Counted from the first letter of the stretch, positions 25,136-35,291 are shown. The stretch is DNA of 64,000 bases from Desulfosudis oleivorans (GCA_020723305.1 DYJC01000002.1:372001-436000); one strand, 5' to 3'. Notes: generated from the letters alone by a model not told the origin. Translations and numbers: made by a program.

Positions 25136-26497
25136 TTAAAAATCTCCTCGAAAAACTCCGTTCACTGGTATGGGAGCAGATGAGGAGAGCTTATCCTTAT
25201 CAATTTTATCAGCCAGATCAATGGACGATTTGATTGAATGATCCATATTATTATACCAAAATCCACCTGTTCTCCCAAAGGCTAACAGGTTTTTTACTGC
25301 TTTCATTTTTTCTTTATATGCTTTTAATTTTTCTATGTAATCAATGCTATAAATAGGATAGGTCTGACCAATTCTCTCAAAGTGAACATCAACGATTGAA
25401 TTGAAGTTACGAACAACTTTTGTTTTAATTAGATTTTGTATAATTATATTTAAAAGATTATCTGCTTCCTTCCAAACATAATCGTTTTTATAGCAAACAA
25501 TTTCAGCACAAATGCCATAATAACCTTGTGGTGCCAGATCTATATTGAAAGATGTGTTTGTTGATACCCGGCAAAAAATTATTTCCCTTGAACCAAAATA
25601 TTCCCATTGGGATGGGACCGGAGGAGGACCTTCAACTAATAAATTACACAATACGGTTGAACAAAATGTCAAATTTGAGGTCTGAAAGCCTATCAGCTTC
25701 TCCAAATTGGATGGGCAGCCAGACCAGAGCAAATAATCGGTTTCTAATTCCTGCCCACTGTTAAGGACAATAGATTTAACCAATGAGTTCTCTTTAATAA
25801 TTTTATCTACTTTGGTATTCGTCATTATCGTTCCGCCTAACAGCACAATTTGTTCCGATAAAAGTTTTGGGAATATATCAATCGCTCCATTTTTCGGATA
25901 TAGGAAATTCGTTTGTATTTTTTTCCGGCTTAATATGCCGAAAAGAAGTTCTATTATGCTTGATGTTTTTACATTTTCATCAATTGTCGCTCTGTTAATT
26001 CCAGTTTCTGCCCAGTCTCGATGGCATTTATCCAATTTGATTTTTAAGAATTTTTCCGTGTATTCTCGAAAGAAAGAATTGGTCAGGGCTTTGCCGTATT
26101 TGCACATGACGTAGGATTCAAAGCTTTCACCCGTGGATCTGGGACGAAACATTAAATCTTGCACTGATTGAAGAATAAGCGCAGGTGGTAACTGAAATAA
26201 AGATTTTAGTGTCAGAGGCCATTCGAAATGTTTGCCATAAAAAAAAACTTTACTATTTCTTGGAATTTCTATCAATAAATCTTGCATAGTTGTATTTAAA
26301 AAATTTTGCACAACAGGATCATCGGTGTGAAAACGATGCGGTCCGATATCTATACTCCAGTTTTTATAATGAAAACTTCTCGCTAATCCCCCGACTTCGT
26401 CTTCTTTCTCAATTATAGTTACGGGTATTCCTTTTTTTGATAATAAATATCCAAGTGTAAGCCCTGCAACACCTGCACCGACGATAGTGATATTCAT
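25136..26497 (-). CDS. FAD-dependent oxidoreductase, UGM/protoporphyrinogen-oxidase-like
   Basis: A 453-residue flavoprotein: FAD-binding ITIVGAGVAGLTLGYLLSKKG at the N-terminus, EKEDEVGGLARS, then IDIGPHRFHTDDPVVQNFL. The last resembles the GPH-x-FHTD segment of UDP-galactopyranose mutase. It is longer than UGM (about 370-390) and reads more like the amine-oxidase/desaturase branch. The C-terminal FGRTGGFWYNNMDHS is the flavin-contacting end. It could be a mutase, desaturase or sugar oxidase; the sequence does not decide. The B12 radical SAM gene is 49 bp upstream. Confidence 0.65.
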   Translation of the reverse strand: MNITIVGAGVAGLTLGYLLSKKGIPVTIIEKEDEVGGLARSFHYKNWSIDIGPHRFHTDDPVVQNFLNTTMQDLLIEIPRNSKVFFYGKHFEWPLTLKSLFQLPPALILQSVQDLMFRPRSTGESFESYVMCKYGKALTNSFFREYTEKFLKIKLDKCHRDWAETGINRATIDENVKTSSIIELLFGILSRKKIQTNFLYPKNGAIDIFPKLLSEQIVLLGGTIMTNTKVDKIIKENSLVKSIVLNSGQELETDYLLWSGCPSNLEKLIGFQTSNLTFCSTVLCNLLVEGPPPVPSQWEYFGSREIIFCRVSTNTSFNIDLAPQGYYGICAEIVCYKNDYVWKEADNLLNIIIQNLIKTKVVRNFNSIVDVHFERIGQTYPIYSIDYIEKLKAYKEKMKAVKNLLAFGRTGGFWYNNMDHSIKSSIDLADKIDKDKLSSSAPIPVNGVFRGDF

Positions 26498-26546
26498 CTT
26501 AAGAACTCCTAAATTTGAAATAACTGATATTGTTTTCGCATGTCTA

Positions 26547-28022
26547 TTAATCAGGTCTAACCGGCCAGGATTTTTTATTTCCGGAAAAGCTGTTGGCTAT
26601 CAATCTACCTATACCCATTTCACCTTTTGTCTCAAACTCACGATTTAATATATTTTTGATGTGTCGCCATATTGAAAGCGGCTGGAACATTACTTTCAAT
26701 ATTGCATACTGTATATATAGTAAATTTCTTACCGTTGCCCATTTAAAATAATCATCTCTCCACTTAGGAGACCAACATAATCCTAAGTAGTCTTTCGGAA
26801 AATTATTTTCAAATTTTTTTGCCATGGGGGCGCCTGGAAGGGGTGAAAAAATAAAAATACTGATATCGTCAGCACCATATAATATCATTTTAGCCATCAT
26901 CTTGGTTGTTTTTAAAATATCTTGTAAATTCTCTCCTGGGCTACCGATAATAAAACAGATTCCGGTTTTTATTTTCAGTGCTTTACAATGTTTTTGTATT
27001 TTATATAATTTTTTCTCATTCAGCGTTTTGTTCATCAGTTTTCTGATTCTTTTTGATCCTGATTCCGGTGAGAGCGAGAGATAACCAACTCCAGCCTGTT
27101 GCATGATACCCAGCAATTCCGGTGTCAATGTTTCCAAACGAACCCCTGATGGCAGACTCAGCCGAACACTTAGCCCTTTTTCTATTATTATTTCACAGAT
27201 TTTTTTTGCGCGATTCGGATTGGCGCTAAAGTTATCATCTTGAATCATTATGTCTTCAGCTTGATATTTATCATGGAGCAGCTGGATTTCGTTTACTACT
27301 CTTTGAGGAGAATAAGATCGCCATTTACCTTTGCTTGTCAAAGGGGTTGTACAGAATGCACACTTGAACGGACACCCTCTAGAGGTAATCATAGGAAGAA
27401 ATTTCCCTTTAAAAGGGCTATGATTGATGCGTGTACGCCAATAGTTTTCAAGTGGAATTAGATCCCATGCCGGAATTGGCAAATCATCCATTTGCAAAAC
27501 TTCACCGTCTTGAAGTAATCCTCTCATATTAATTGCGACACCTGCAATGTTTTTGCCGTCTCCCCCCTCCTGTAGTGTTCTTAAAAGCTGAAAAAATGTT
27601 TGTTCACCTTCGCCGATTATGGCAAAATCTATTCCGGCTTCTGTAAATTGAGAATAGTTTAATGTTATATGGGGGCCACCAACAACTACTGGCTTTCCTA
27701 TCTTTTTTTTTATAGCCAATCCAAGATCAAGGCAGAATTTCGCCACCATTGCAGAGTGTACAGAAATCCCTATGACATCTATATTTTTATCAATGCGTGC
27801 AAGGATATCTTCAATGTCCAAACCGATGATGACAAATTGGTCACGATATTTTTTGGACTGGAATGGATTGGCTCCAAATGCATCAATCAGATCAACCGGC
27901 ATGCCTTTTTCTCGTAAAAAAGCTGCTATTGATGCTAGCCCGATCGGTGGCGAAGGGATCATACCAAAAATATCTTTATCATAAGCGATCAGAGGGGGGG
28001 AAATAAGTTGGATGCGGTACAC
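26547..28022 (-). CDS. B12-binding-domain radical SAM protein
   Basis: A 491-residue protein. The first 170 or so residues form a B12-binding-like Rossmann domain (VIGISVHSAMVAKFCLDLG, VVVGGPHITLNY) without the DxHxxG base-off histidine motif. The radical SAM core follows, with RGCPFKCAFCTTPLTSKGKW giving the CxxxCxxC iron-sulfur ligands (about residue 220) and later YLSLSPESGSKRIRKLMNKT. GTG at 28022 has AAGGAGTC about 12 nt upstream. Members include methylases and ring- or carbon-skeleton-modifying enzymes of polyketides, hopanoids and sugars. Flanking methyltransferase and FAD genes suggest a joint pathway. Product unknown. Confidence 0.85.
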   Translation of the reverse strand: MYRIQLISPPLIAYDKDIFGMIPSPPIGLASIAAFLREKGMPVDLIDAFGANPFQSKKYRDQFVIIGLDIEDILARIDKNIDVIGISVHSAMVAKFCLDLGLAIKKKIGKPVVVGGPHITLNYSQFTEAGIDFAIIGEGEQTFFQLLRTLQEGGDGKNIAGVAINMRGLLQDGEVLQMDDLPIPAWDLIPLENYWRTRINHSPFKGKFLPMITSRGCPFKCAFCTTPLTSKGKWRSYSPQRVVNEIQLLHDKYQAEDIMIQDDNFSANPNRAKKICEIIIEKGLSVRLSLPSGVRLETLTPELLGIMQQAGVGYLSLSPESGSKRIRKLMNKTLNEKKLYKIQKHCKALKIKTGICFIIGSPGENLQDILKTTKMMAKMILYGADDISIFIFSPLPGAPMAKKFENNFPKDYLGLCWSPKWRDDYFKWATVRNLLYIQYAILKVMFQPLSIWRHIKNILNREFETKGEMGIGRLIANSFSGNKKSWPVRPD

Positions 28023-28028
28023 AGTATT

Positions 28029-28793
28029 TTAAGACTCCTTGGTAAATTGGCCAAAAACCAAAAGTCTGATCGGCCAAAATTTAAATACATTGGCGAATAA
28101 CATAGTGGTTAATTCTGCTATAAAATTTGCTATTAAGCCGGATTTATTGGCCGCCACATAATTTATCGGTGAGATTTGAATATTATTCACATAGGGTTTG
28201 AGCATGTTGACAAGTTTTGTTTTCGTGTTGCGCTTGATTGCGCCTCTTTCTTCTTTTGGTATGAAGTGGGATAGAAAGACTAATGGATTGTTGACATTGG
28301 GCTCGATTAATAAAAACGATGCATCTTTTTTGGCTACCCTTGAAAGCTCTTCTAGTACAGCCTCAGGGTTTTCAACATGATGAAATGAATCAATCATCAC
28401 TATAAGATCACATGAATTTGATTTCAGAGGTATTGTTTCAGCCTCAGATTGAATAGTAATCGTTTTTGGAAATTTTATGGTGTCTATTATTTTTTTGGAT
28501 TCATTCAGCAATCCGTATGACAAATCAAGCCCAACCAATACTTCCGAAAAGGATGCCAGCAAGGGTAAATATATTCCTGACCCGCTACAACAGTCAAGGA
28601 CTACACCTTTCCTATCAGGAAGTTTCTTGGTAAAAATATCATAAAAAAATTGATACATTTTTTTATTGTTCACCAACAAGAATGGATTATAACGCTCTTC
28701 AAAACTACATGAAAAAGGTATACTTGATTTTTCCCGAATTTCGGTTAAACGATCGTAATGGTTTCTTTGATAGTTTTTCAAATTACTTGTCAT
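28029..28793 (-). CDS. Class I SAM-dependent methyltransferase
   Basis: A 254-residue protein: GVVLDCCSGSGIYLPLLA as motif I (with two Cys in the SAM loop), VLVGLDLSYGLLNESKKI, and DLIVMIDSFHHVENPEAVLE, followed by VAKKDASFLLIEPNVNN. It lies 7 bp upstream of the B12 radical SAM start in transcription order, so the two are probably co-translated. The C-terminal helix (FANVFKFWPIRLLVFGQF) is hydrophobic, hinting at a lipid-linked or membrane-associated substrate. Confidence 0.85.
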   Translation of the reverse strand: MTSNLKNYQRNHYDRLTEIREKSSIPFSCSFEERYNPFLLVNNKKMYQFFYDIFTKKLPDRKGVVLDCCSGSGIYLPLLASFSEVLVGLDLSYGLLNESKKIIDTIKFPKTITIQSEAETIPLKSNSCDLIVMIDSFHHVENPEAVLEELSRVAKKDASFLLIEPNVNNPLVFLSHFIPKEERGAIKRNTKTKLVNMLKPYVNNIQISPINYVAANKSGLIANFIAELTTMLFANVFKFWPIRLLVFGQFTKES

Positions 28794-28881
28794 TTTTCTA
28801 TTTCGTTACATTCTTTACTATTAATTCTGATTATTCCCCTTGGAAGGTTTCTTAATTTTGAGGCACATGTTTACCTCGAAA

Positions 28882-30624
28882 TTATTTATGCCTAAAGCCT
28901 GTCTCGATTGTGTCTCCTCGTAACTCAATGTGGTTGCCAATACGGTCTGGTGAGCAAGGAAGGTCACTGTTCCAGCAGAATGGCCAACGGGCCCCATAAG
29001 GGACAAAATATGAATAATTACTACCTGTTATTTTTTTTAATTTTGCTTGTTCATATTTTTCCGGCAGAAGGATATTGTTCATCAATATCCTTTTAACGGG
29101 GGACAGTAAGATGCTTCTTGAAAAGGCTAAAATCAAAAGAAAAAAACAAAAATATAACGTACAAAATTTAATAGGTTTTAGAATATCTTTGATCTTTGAA
29201 ATTGTAAATACACGATTGCAATCATTGATAAATAATTTTTCACTAGTTTTATACACTATAAATATAGTAAAAAGAACATTTATGCATAAAAACGCAATCG
29301 CATACCTGAAATCAGGAGCAGTGAAAAACCAAAACAGAATTCCAGCAAATGATATCGTTATTATAAGCAGTTCCGATTTCATTATTGAATCGATTTTTTT
29401 TGTTATCACTTGATAGAGGATTAAAATTATAGGGGAAACAGTTGCAAAAGATAGTAGTATAAGATCAAAAAGTAACTGACGCTTAAACCAGATTGGAAAC
29501 CATTTAGAAAATGGCTGTTCAATACCAGGTTCATATGACCACGTTTTAGTCCAGCTATATAATAAATCTTTCATAAAAGTAACCTGTTCAACGGGTATCT
29601 TCCAATCAAATGAAAATATATTTAAATATGGAACTGGATAAATCAAATAACCTGATAAAAAAAGATTTCTAATGAAAAAAGGTATTGCAAAGAATAACGC
29701 AATGAAAAATGCGAATAAATAGGTTTTATATAGATTTTTACTGAAGATTTTAATTAAGATAATAGCAGGCAATAGTAAAATAAATAGAGATGAAATTTTT
29801 ACTGTGATTGAAAAAACAGAAAGAAGGATAATTGAAAATAGGTTAAAACTAAAGTTGAGTTTGGCCTCCTGTATGGTTTCAATAAAAATAATAAAAATAA
29901 ACCAAATTAAAGTAGTCGAAAAGATATCTGCAGCAGGTGATGACAAATGAATGTTAAAATAATGACGATATAAATAGAGAAGACCTATCCAGATAATTCC
30001 GTATTTATCACTGCCGATTAGTGATTTTCCCATCTGATGTATTAGTGTAAAAGAGAATAATATTGCCAAATAACTATTTACTAAGTGAAACGTATGAGTT
30101 TTCATGAAGGAAAAAGAGAATAACGCTTCTACCAGAAAAGAATGATTATTAAATGCAAAACGCCCATGAAAATTCCCCAATCCGGGGACCACTTTATATT
30201 CATTTATCCATTTTATACACTGCGCATGATACAATCCTGTATCACCGTATATGGGTTGATCTGTGCTTTTTACTAGTATCAGGAGAAGGACCGTTGGATA
30301 TAGAAGTAGTAGTATGTTTGGCGTATTTTTTATGTTACTAATTAATTGGGTTACTATTTTATTAATTTCTTTTTTGTATATAATCGTTGATAATATTGAA
30401 AATGAAAAAAGAAAGCTATTAAGAAGAAGTCCAACCTTATCGAAAAGCGAATAGTATCCTGTAATTGTAGCTATTACTGAAAAACCAACTATGCTTATGA
30501 AGGAGAATGATTCGGAGATCTGTCCTTCAATCAGGTCTGTCTTTTTTACAAAAGATAAAAACGTAAAACCAAGAACAAACGATAGAAAACTTATATATAA
30601 CCATATTAACAATATTGTAAGCAT
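28882..30624 (-). CDS. LIC_10190-type polytopic membrane protein
   Basis: A 580-residue membrane protein with about 12 helices. The segment PIYGDTGLYHAQCIKWINEY and VVPGLGNFHGRFAFNNHSF is the hallmark I associate with LIC_10190-family membrane proteins, which are found in surface-glycan clusters and probably belong to the GT-C fold class. The C-terminal 60 residues are soluble and contain Cys and Arg. A lipid-phosphate-sugar transferase or polymerase-like role is possible; none is proven from sequence. It is the only polymerase-like candidate in this part of the island. Confidence 0.6.
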   Translation of the reverse strand: MLTILLIWLYISFLSFVLGFTFLSFVKKTDLIEGQISESFSFISIVGFSVIATITGYYSLFDKVGLLLNSFLFSFSILSTIIYKKEINKIVTQLISNIKNTPNILLLLYPTVLLLILVKSTDQPIYGDTGLYHAQCIKWINEYKVVPGLGNFHGRFAFNNHSFLVEALFSFSFMKTHTFHLVNSYLAILFSFTLIHQMGKSLIGSDKYGIIWIGLLYLYRHYFNIHLSSPAADIFSTTLIWFIFIIFIETIQEAKLNFSFNLFSIILLSVFSITVKISSLFILLLPAIILIKIFSKNLYKTYLFAFFIALFFAIPFFIRNLFLSGYLIYPVPYLNIFSFDWKIPVEQVTFMKDLLYSWTKTWSYEPGIEQPFSKWFPIWFKRQLLFDLILLSFATVSPIILILYQVITKKIDSIMKSELLIITISFAGILFWFFTAPDFRYAIAFLCINVLFTIFIVYKTSEKLFINDCNRVFTISKIKDILKPIKFCTLYFCFFLLILAFSRSILLSPVKRILMNNILLPEKYEQAKLKKITGSNYSYFVPYGARWPFCWNSDLPCSPDRIGNHIELRGDTIETGFRHK

Positions 30625-30709
30625 TTTTTTATCATCCAGTTGTCACAAGCATTCTATCCAGAAATAAGATATTCCTGTTTACTCACTCTGAACTAAAATC
30701 TATTTTATA

Positions 30710-30851
30710 GAGCTAATTTCAAAACGATGAAAAACCGTCACACCGACGAAGGCCGGTGTCCAGAAAAGAATTGAAAATACTGGATAGCACTTCATTTCTC
30801 TGGATTCCGGCCTTCGCCGGAATGACAACAACGGACTTTTGAAATTGGCTC
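30710..30851. mobile_element. MITE-like element, copy B (142 bp)
   Basis: Ends GAGCTAATTTCAAAA and TTTTGAAATTGGCTC, with the same interior as copy A including the extra 20 nt that copies C and D lack. It has entered the 3' end of the 30792-32384 gene, so that gene's last 17 codons are read from the element. Flanks (tata / tact) do not give a clean 4-bp duplication. Confidence 0.85.
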
Positions 30852-32384
30852 TACTTTTTTTATAAATTCGTCGATAGTAAAAAAATATTTTTCAACAATT
30901 TGGAGTTTGTTCAATGGCCAGTCCCACCACTTTATTGCTAAGAGTTTTTTGATAGTCTCATCATCAAAACGGTATCGAAGGAGTTTAATAGGGTTACCAA
31001 CTGCAATGGCATATGGTGGGATGTCTTTTGATACAACCGCACCGGCACCGATAACCGCACCGTTTCCAATCCGAACTCCATTCAAAATGGTCACATTCGC
31101 CCCAATAAACACATCATGGCCTATCGTAATTTTTTTTTGTTCTTCTATTTTATTGTATGTGGAAATAGTTGTTCCATTTTGCTTTGCTGTTGAATAGAAC
31201 ATTGGGCTGGTAGATATCCCATTTGTTGGGTGCATCCCCCATCCACAGATCAGGTTGGGGCCGATTGAACAGAATTTACCGATCTCTGTCATCGAAACCT
31301 TTGAATTTGAGGAAATATAGGTATAATCGTCAACTGAGGAGTTTACTAATTTATATGGCTGATAGATTTTGGATTTACTGCTGATTGTGCTGTTTGCCAG
31401 GCTATCTTCATAATAGTCCCAGGCAAAAGAGTCCTTGAGCAGTTCTTTTATTATGGGAATAAAACGCAACAATATGTTTTTTATTATTTTTGTTACTACA
31501 GTATGAAATGGGGATATTTTACCTTCATAAAACGTATAAAAAAGCTGTAATTCCGTTTTTCGGTTGGGTTTCAGTTTTTTTGGATATCGTAAAGGAAATT
31601 CAATAGCATGCGCTTGAATATTTGCCAATTTATGGTCAGGATCAAGGGTATGCGTGGCATTTTCCCCAAAACCAATATTTTTTACAAGGTTACGGGCAGG
31701 CATTATCGCATAGCCTTCATGTTTCCAAAGAGTATAGAACCATTGATAATCCCATGTGAAGGATGAATGTTCATTTCTCAGCTTTGAAAAAATAGTCATC
31801 CAGTGTTTTTTCATCTGCGTATTATAAAGTGTTTGATCGACGACTTTTTGAATCGTACTCTTGTTATCATTGAATAGTTCATAATGATAACATTTCCAGG
31901 CTCGTCTCCATGTTGCCCACCCCCAGATAAACGGAAAGTTTGAGACAAAGAAAGATGCTTGATTGCCGACGTCAATAAAATTATTGCCGCTGATGTGCCA
32001 GATTTTATGATCGTATCGATATCTCTCCAGCAATTCCTGGCAGAAATGGAAAAAGGACATTTCAGGAATGACATCATCTTCCAGTATGATTCCCATCTCA
32101 ACATGTTCAAAAAACCACGTTATTGCAGAACTGACCGCAATACCGCACCCCAAATTCTGTTCTCGAAAAAGCGTTTTGACTTCACAATCCCAATCAATTG
32201 ATTCAAGAACCAGCTCACGGGTTTGTCGGCATATTTCGAATTCACCATCTTTATGTGCACGAGGGCCATCTGCAGCAATAAAAAGCTGTTTCGGTCCGAT
32301 GCTTCGAATTTGTTCTAATACGAGCTTTGTTGTGTCAGGACGATTAAATATGATTAATAATATTGGAGTTTCAAACATTTTCAT
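30792..32384 (-). CDS. Fused glycosyltransferase-hexapeptide acetyltransferase
   Basis: A bifunctional protein of 530 residues. Residues 1-300 or so resemble GNT-I/GT13-like transferases ([38 protein letters not shown], the acidic [14 protein letters not shown]). Residues 340-510 are a left-handed beta-helix acetyltransferase ([50 protein letters not shown]). This suggests a sugar is added and then acetylated by one chain. The C-terminus after FIKKV is encoded by repeat copy B (EPISK...[12 protein letters not shown]). Without the insertion the frame would reach a TAA at once, so the native protein probably ended there. Confidence 0.8.
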   Translation of the reverse strand: MKMFETPILLIIFNRPDTTKLVLEQIRSIGPKQLFIAADGPRAHKDGEFEICRQTRELVLESIDWDCEVKTLFREQNLGCGIAVSSAITWFFEHVEMGIILEDDVIPEMSFFHFCQELLERYRYDHKIWHISGNNFIDVGNQASFFVSNFPFIWGWATWRRAWKCYHYELFNDNKSTIQKVVDQTLYNTQMKKHWMTIFSKLRNEHSSFTWDYQWFYTLWKHEGYAIMPARNLVKNIGFGENATHTLDPDHKLANIQAHAIEFPLRYPKKLKPNRKTELQLFYTFYEGKISPFHTVVTKIIKNILLRFIPIIKELLKDSFAWDYYEDSLANSTISSKSKIYQPYKLVNSSVDDYTYISSNSKVSMTEIGKFCSIGPNLICGWGMHPTNGISTSPMFYSTAKQNGTTISTYNKIEEQKKITIGHDVFIGANVTILNGVRIGNGAVIGAGAVVSKDIPPYAIAVGNPIKLLRYRFDDETIKKLLAIKWWDWPLNKLQIVEKYFFTIDEFIKKVEPISKVRCCHSGEGRNPEK

Positions 32385-32403
32385 AAAGGAATTCTACCAA
32401 ATT

Positions 32404-33039
32404 CTATTTTAGCGCTTCTGCATAGATGGATTCAAAATCTCTCATTTTGAAATCAAGTGCGGGATCAAATGCCCGTAAATGGACATTCTTAAATCCTTTT
32501 GATTCTAAAATGTGAATCAAATTTTCTTCATCGAACATATACTGATGATGACCGTCCATATATGCGATGTAATTCAAATAATCTATTTTTGTTGTCCGGT
32601 TAAAAGCTGGTTTATAAACAATGTATTCTTCTGGTAGTCGATAGTCTGGATCAAGGTATGCCTTTGCATATATTTTAGCATTTGGAACGCAAATAGAAAA
32701 AATGCCGCCTTTGACCAAAACTCTTAGACATTCATCAAGGAAAATCTGCGCTTCTTTGAATGATAGATGCTCGAGGAAATGAGATGAATAAATTTTATTG
32801 ATGCTTTCATTTGGAAAAGGGATTCCTTTTCTTAGATCCCAAAAAATATCACATTGATTTGAGATGTCGATGGTGATCCAATTATTTTCTCCTTTCTTGT
32901 CGCCTGCGCCAACCTCTAAGCATATCTCTTTTTTTTTATTTACGATATTTTTGATATTGGCTTTGGATAATTGAAACTTTATGAAGAGCTTAATCATCTG
33001 AACGAAATTATTTATGATGACAAAGATTTTAAATACCAT
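32404..33039 (-). CDS. Class I SAM-dependent methyltransferase
   Basis: About 211 residues from ATG 33039; a TTG at 33060 gives a slightly longer form. Motif ICLEVGAGDKKGENNWITID, then IFWDLRKGIPFPNESINKI and SSHFLEHLSFKEAQIFLDEC, LVKGGIFSICVPN. This matches the short Methyltransf_11 predicted methyltransferases often found among O-antigen transferases. The 30792-32384 gene follows after 19 bp. Confidence 0.8.
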   Translation of the reverse strand: MVFKIFVIINNFVQMIKLFIKFQLSKANIKNIVNKKKEICLEVGAGDKKGENNWITIDISNQCDIFWDLRKGIPFPNESINKIYSSHFLEHLSFKEAQIFLDECLRVLVKGGIFSICVPNAKIYAKAYLDPDYRLPEEYIVYKPAFNRTTKIDYLNYIAYMDGHHQYMFDEENLIHILESKGFKNVHLRAFDPALDFKMRDFESIYAEALK

Positions 33040-33148
33040 TTCTCTTGATGCCGCAAACAAAGCTCACTCCGAAATTTAAATATTCAGTTTGTATAATAGC
33101 GTCTTCTTAACCATCTTTTTAGATTCATTTTGGTAAACCCCCGGCTTT

Positions 33149-34204
33149 TTATTCTCCATTTTTCCCTTTCGGCAACAAGCGGTTTTTGGCAAAATCTATT
33201 TTTTGGGTTATTAAATGCAAAACGGATATTATCCGATAAAATAAATCATTAATTTTTTGTATTATTTTCTTTATTTGATAATATATAGTAATAGCGAAAG
33301 ATGAATTTGAAGATAAAATCCAATATTTATATTTTGAAAAATTAAGCAGAGAGGGATTTAGCTCAATTGATTTTTTATAACAGTAAGTTGAAAAATTATG
33401 AATCTTTTCAAAATTTAAATCTCCAATTTTTTGGTATGTAAATGCTGCCTTGATATTACTATCCATCATATCAGGTGCTTCTGAATAAAAAAATAATATA
33501 CCATATTTATTAAGTAAGCTGAACATCAGGGTTTCCAGTTCCTGTAAGACGGTTTTGTTCAACCTGTAATAACCGCTTTCCTGATGATCCCTTCGTTGGA
33601 CAAGGATTTTTTTTAAATGCCAGACATCATAATTGTGCAATAACATCAGGATGAATTCGACATCCTGCGTTGTCTTGTATTCTTCATTAATCATACCTAT
33701 TTTTAAAAGACATGACTTATGAACAAGTAATGTACATGCATAGATGAACAAGTCCCAAAAACGAATAGCACCTCGCAATTTTTCATGTCCTTCCTGGTAG
33801 TAAGGTTTGGATGTAATTCTACCAAAACCATCTATTATTTCCAGATTACAGAATACGATTTCCACACCAGGGTTGTCGTCAATAAAATCAATCTGTTTTT
33901 CAGTTTTTTCAGGATAAAAAATATCATCATGGCTTAACCAGGAGAAATATTCTCCCTCCATTTTTTGAATCCCAAAATTAAGTGCTGTTGCAACGCCACC
34001 ATTTTCTTTATAAAAATAGCGGATTTTATCACCATATGATTTTGCAATCGCTTCGGTTTTTCCTTCATCATTAGAGCCGTCATTTACTACAATGACCTCC
34101 GTATTTTGATAGGTTTGTGCAAGGGCGCTGTCAATAGCTTCCCTCATGTAATTGGAACCATTATAAACAGGAATGATAATTGAAACTTTTGGATTAAATG
34201 CCAT
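33149..34204 (-). CDS. Glycosyltransferase family 2
   Basis: A GT2 of 351 residues. ATG 34204 is chosen over a TTG at 34225 because GGA lies about 9 nt upstream and the GT2 fold begins right after it. It has KVSIIIPVYNGSNYMREAI, EVIVVNDGSNDEG and WLSHDDIFYPEKTE. The first 110 residues are about 70% identical by eye to the N-terminal domain of the GT2-methyltransferase fusion at 39613-41217, so the two are recent duplicates. It follows the fnlC-like gene with a 4-bp gap. Confidence 0.85.
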   Translation of the reverse strand: MAFNPKVSIIIPVYNGSNYMREAIDSALAQTYQNTEVIVVNDGSNDEGKTEAIAKSYGDKIRYFYKENGGVATALNFGIQKMEGEYFSWLSHDDIFYPEKTEKQIDFIDDNPGVEIVFCNLEIIDGFGRITSKPYYQEGHEKLRGAIRFWDLFIYACTLLVHKSCLLKIGMINEEYKTTQDVEFILMLLHNYDVWHLKKILVQRRDHQESGYYRLNKTVLQELETLMFSLLNKYGILFFYSEAPDMMDSNIKAAFTYQKIGDLNFEKIHNFSTYCYKKSIELNPSLLNFSKYKYWILSSNSSFAITIYYQIKKIIQKINDLFYRIISVLHLITQKIDFAKNRLLPKGKNGE

Positions 34205-34208
34205 CTTT

Positions 34209-35291
34209 TTATTTCCGGTATCCAAGAACTATTTTGATTACCGTACTGGTAACATTTTTTACGAGATATTCTTGAGGTGGAATCCAGTCGCAAGGCCTGC
34301 TCAGCACAGTTTTTACGCAAGAGACAATCATAGCCGGATCAGCTCCGCTAAGCATGCTGCTCCCGACTTCAATTGCTTCCGGACGTTCCGTAACATCTCT
34401 TAGGGTTACACTAGGTATGTTAAAAATGCAGCACTCCTCCTGTACGGTTCCGGAATCTGTGAGTACACATTTGGCATTCAGTTCCAGATGGACAAAGTCA
34501 AAGAGACCAAGGGGTTTGACAGCCCGGACACCGCCTTTTTCCATTACTTTTCCTTGTTTTTCTAGTTGGGATTGAGTCCTGGGGTGGAGGCTGCAAAGCA
34601 CCGGGATATTATAATCATGGTTCAGTTTCTGAAAAGCCTCGATGAACCCTGTAAGTCGCTCTTCAACATCAACATTTTCTGCACGATGAAGGGTCACAAG
34701 AAAATAATTTCCTGCTTCCAGATTATATTTTGAAAGCGCCTTGCTGGAGTTGATCTGTGTTGAATAATAATTGAGAACTTCTTTTATGGGATTACCAACA
34801 ACATATGTCTTATTTCCGGGGATGCCTTCCCGAATAAGGTTTTCCCGGCTTCTTTCCGTATAGGGCATCAATATGTCACTGGAATGGTCGATCAATCTCC
34901 GGTTGACTTCTTCCGGAACCCGGTCGTCATAGGCCCGGTTACCTGCCTCCATATGATAAACAGGGATGCCCATCCGTTTTGCAACAATTGCGGAAAGCGC
35001 ACTGTTTGTATCCCCAAGAAGCAGCAAACGGTCTGGCTTTTCTTTTATAATTACTTTCTCACACTCCAATAGAATGGTTCCAATCTGGTCCATCAGGCTT
35101 TCTGCCTTGCATTTCAGTATGTGATCCGGCTGCCTGATTTTCAACTCTTCAAAAAAAATATCGTGTAAGGTAGGGTCATAATTTTGTCCAGTATGAACCA
35201 GGATATGATTGCACAGTTTGTCCAGCATCGGAATGATTCGGCTTAATCGGATGATTTCCGGACGAGTACCCAAAATGGTCATGATTTTCAT
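34209..35291 (-). CDS. fnlC: UDP-sugar C2-epimerase (WecB/FnlC family)
   Basis: A 360-residue non-hydrolysing UDP-GlcNAc-type 2-epimerase: TILGTRPEIIRLSRIIPMLD, HTGQNYDPTLHDIFFEEL, LLLGDTNSALSAIVAKRMG, YHMEAGNRAYDDRVPEEVNR and SGTVQEECCIF. The FFEEL after HDIF and the ERPEAIEVGSSMLSG end are typical of the FnlC/CapG/WbvD branch, which converts a UDP-2-acetamido-2,6-dideoxy-L-sugar at C2. The start overlaps the dehydratase stop by 4 bp. It works with the two genes upstream. Confidence 0.85.
   Translation of the reverse strand: MKIMTILGTRPEIIRLSRIIPMLDKLCNHILVHTGQNYDPTLHDIFFEELKIRQPDHILKCKAESLMDQIGTILLECEKVIIKEKPDRLLLLGDTNSALSAIVAKRMGIPVYHMEAGNRAYDDRVPEEVNRRLIDHSSDILMPYTERSRENLIREGIPGNKTYVVGNPIKEVLNYYSTQINSSKALSKYNLEAGNYFLVTLHRAENVDVEERLTGFIEAFQKLNHDYNIPVLCSLHPRTQSQLEKQGKVMEKGGVRAVKPLGLFDFVHLELNAKCVLTDSGTVQEECCIFNIPSVTLRDVTERPEAIEVGSSMLSGADPAMIVSCVKTVLSRPCDWIPPQEYLVKNVTSTVIKIVLGYRK

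Noticed and set aside
25136-26497. UDP-galactopyranose mutase
   Set aside because: The GPH-x-FHTD-like segment is present, but the protein is 60-80 residues longer and the rest does not read as UGM; left as an FAD oxidoreductase.
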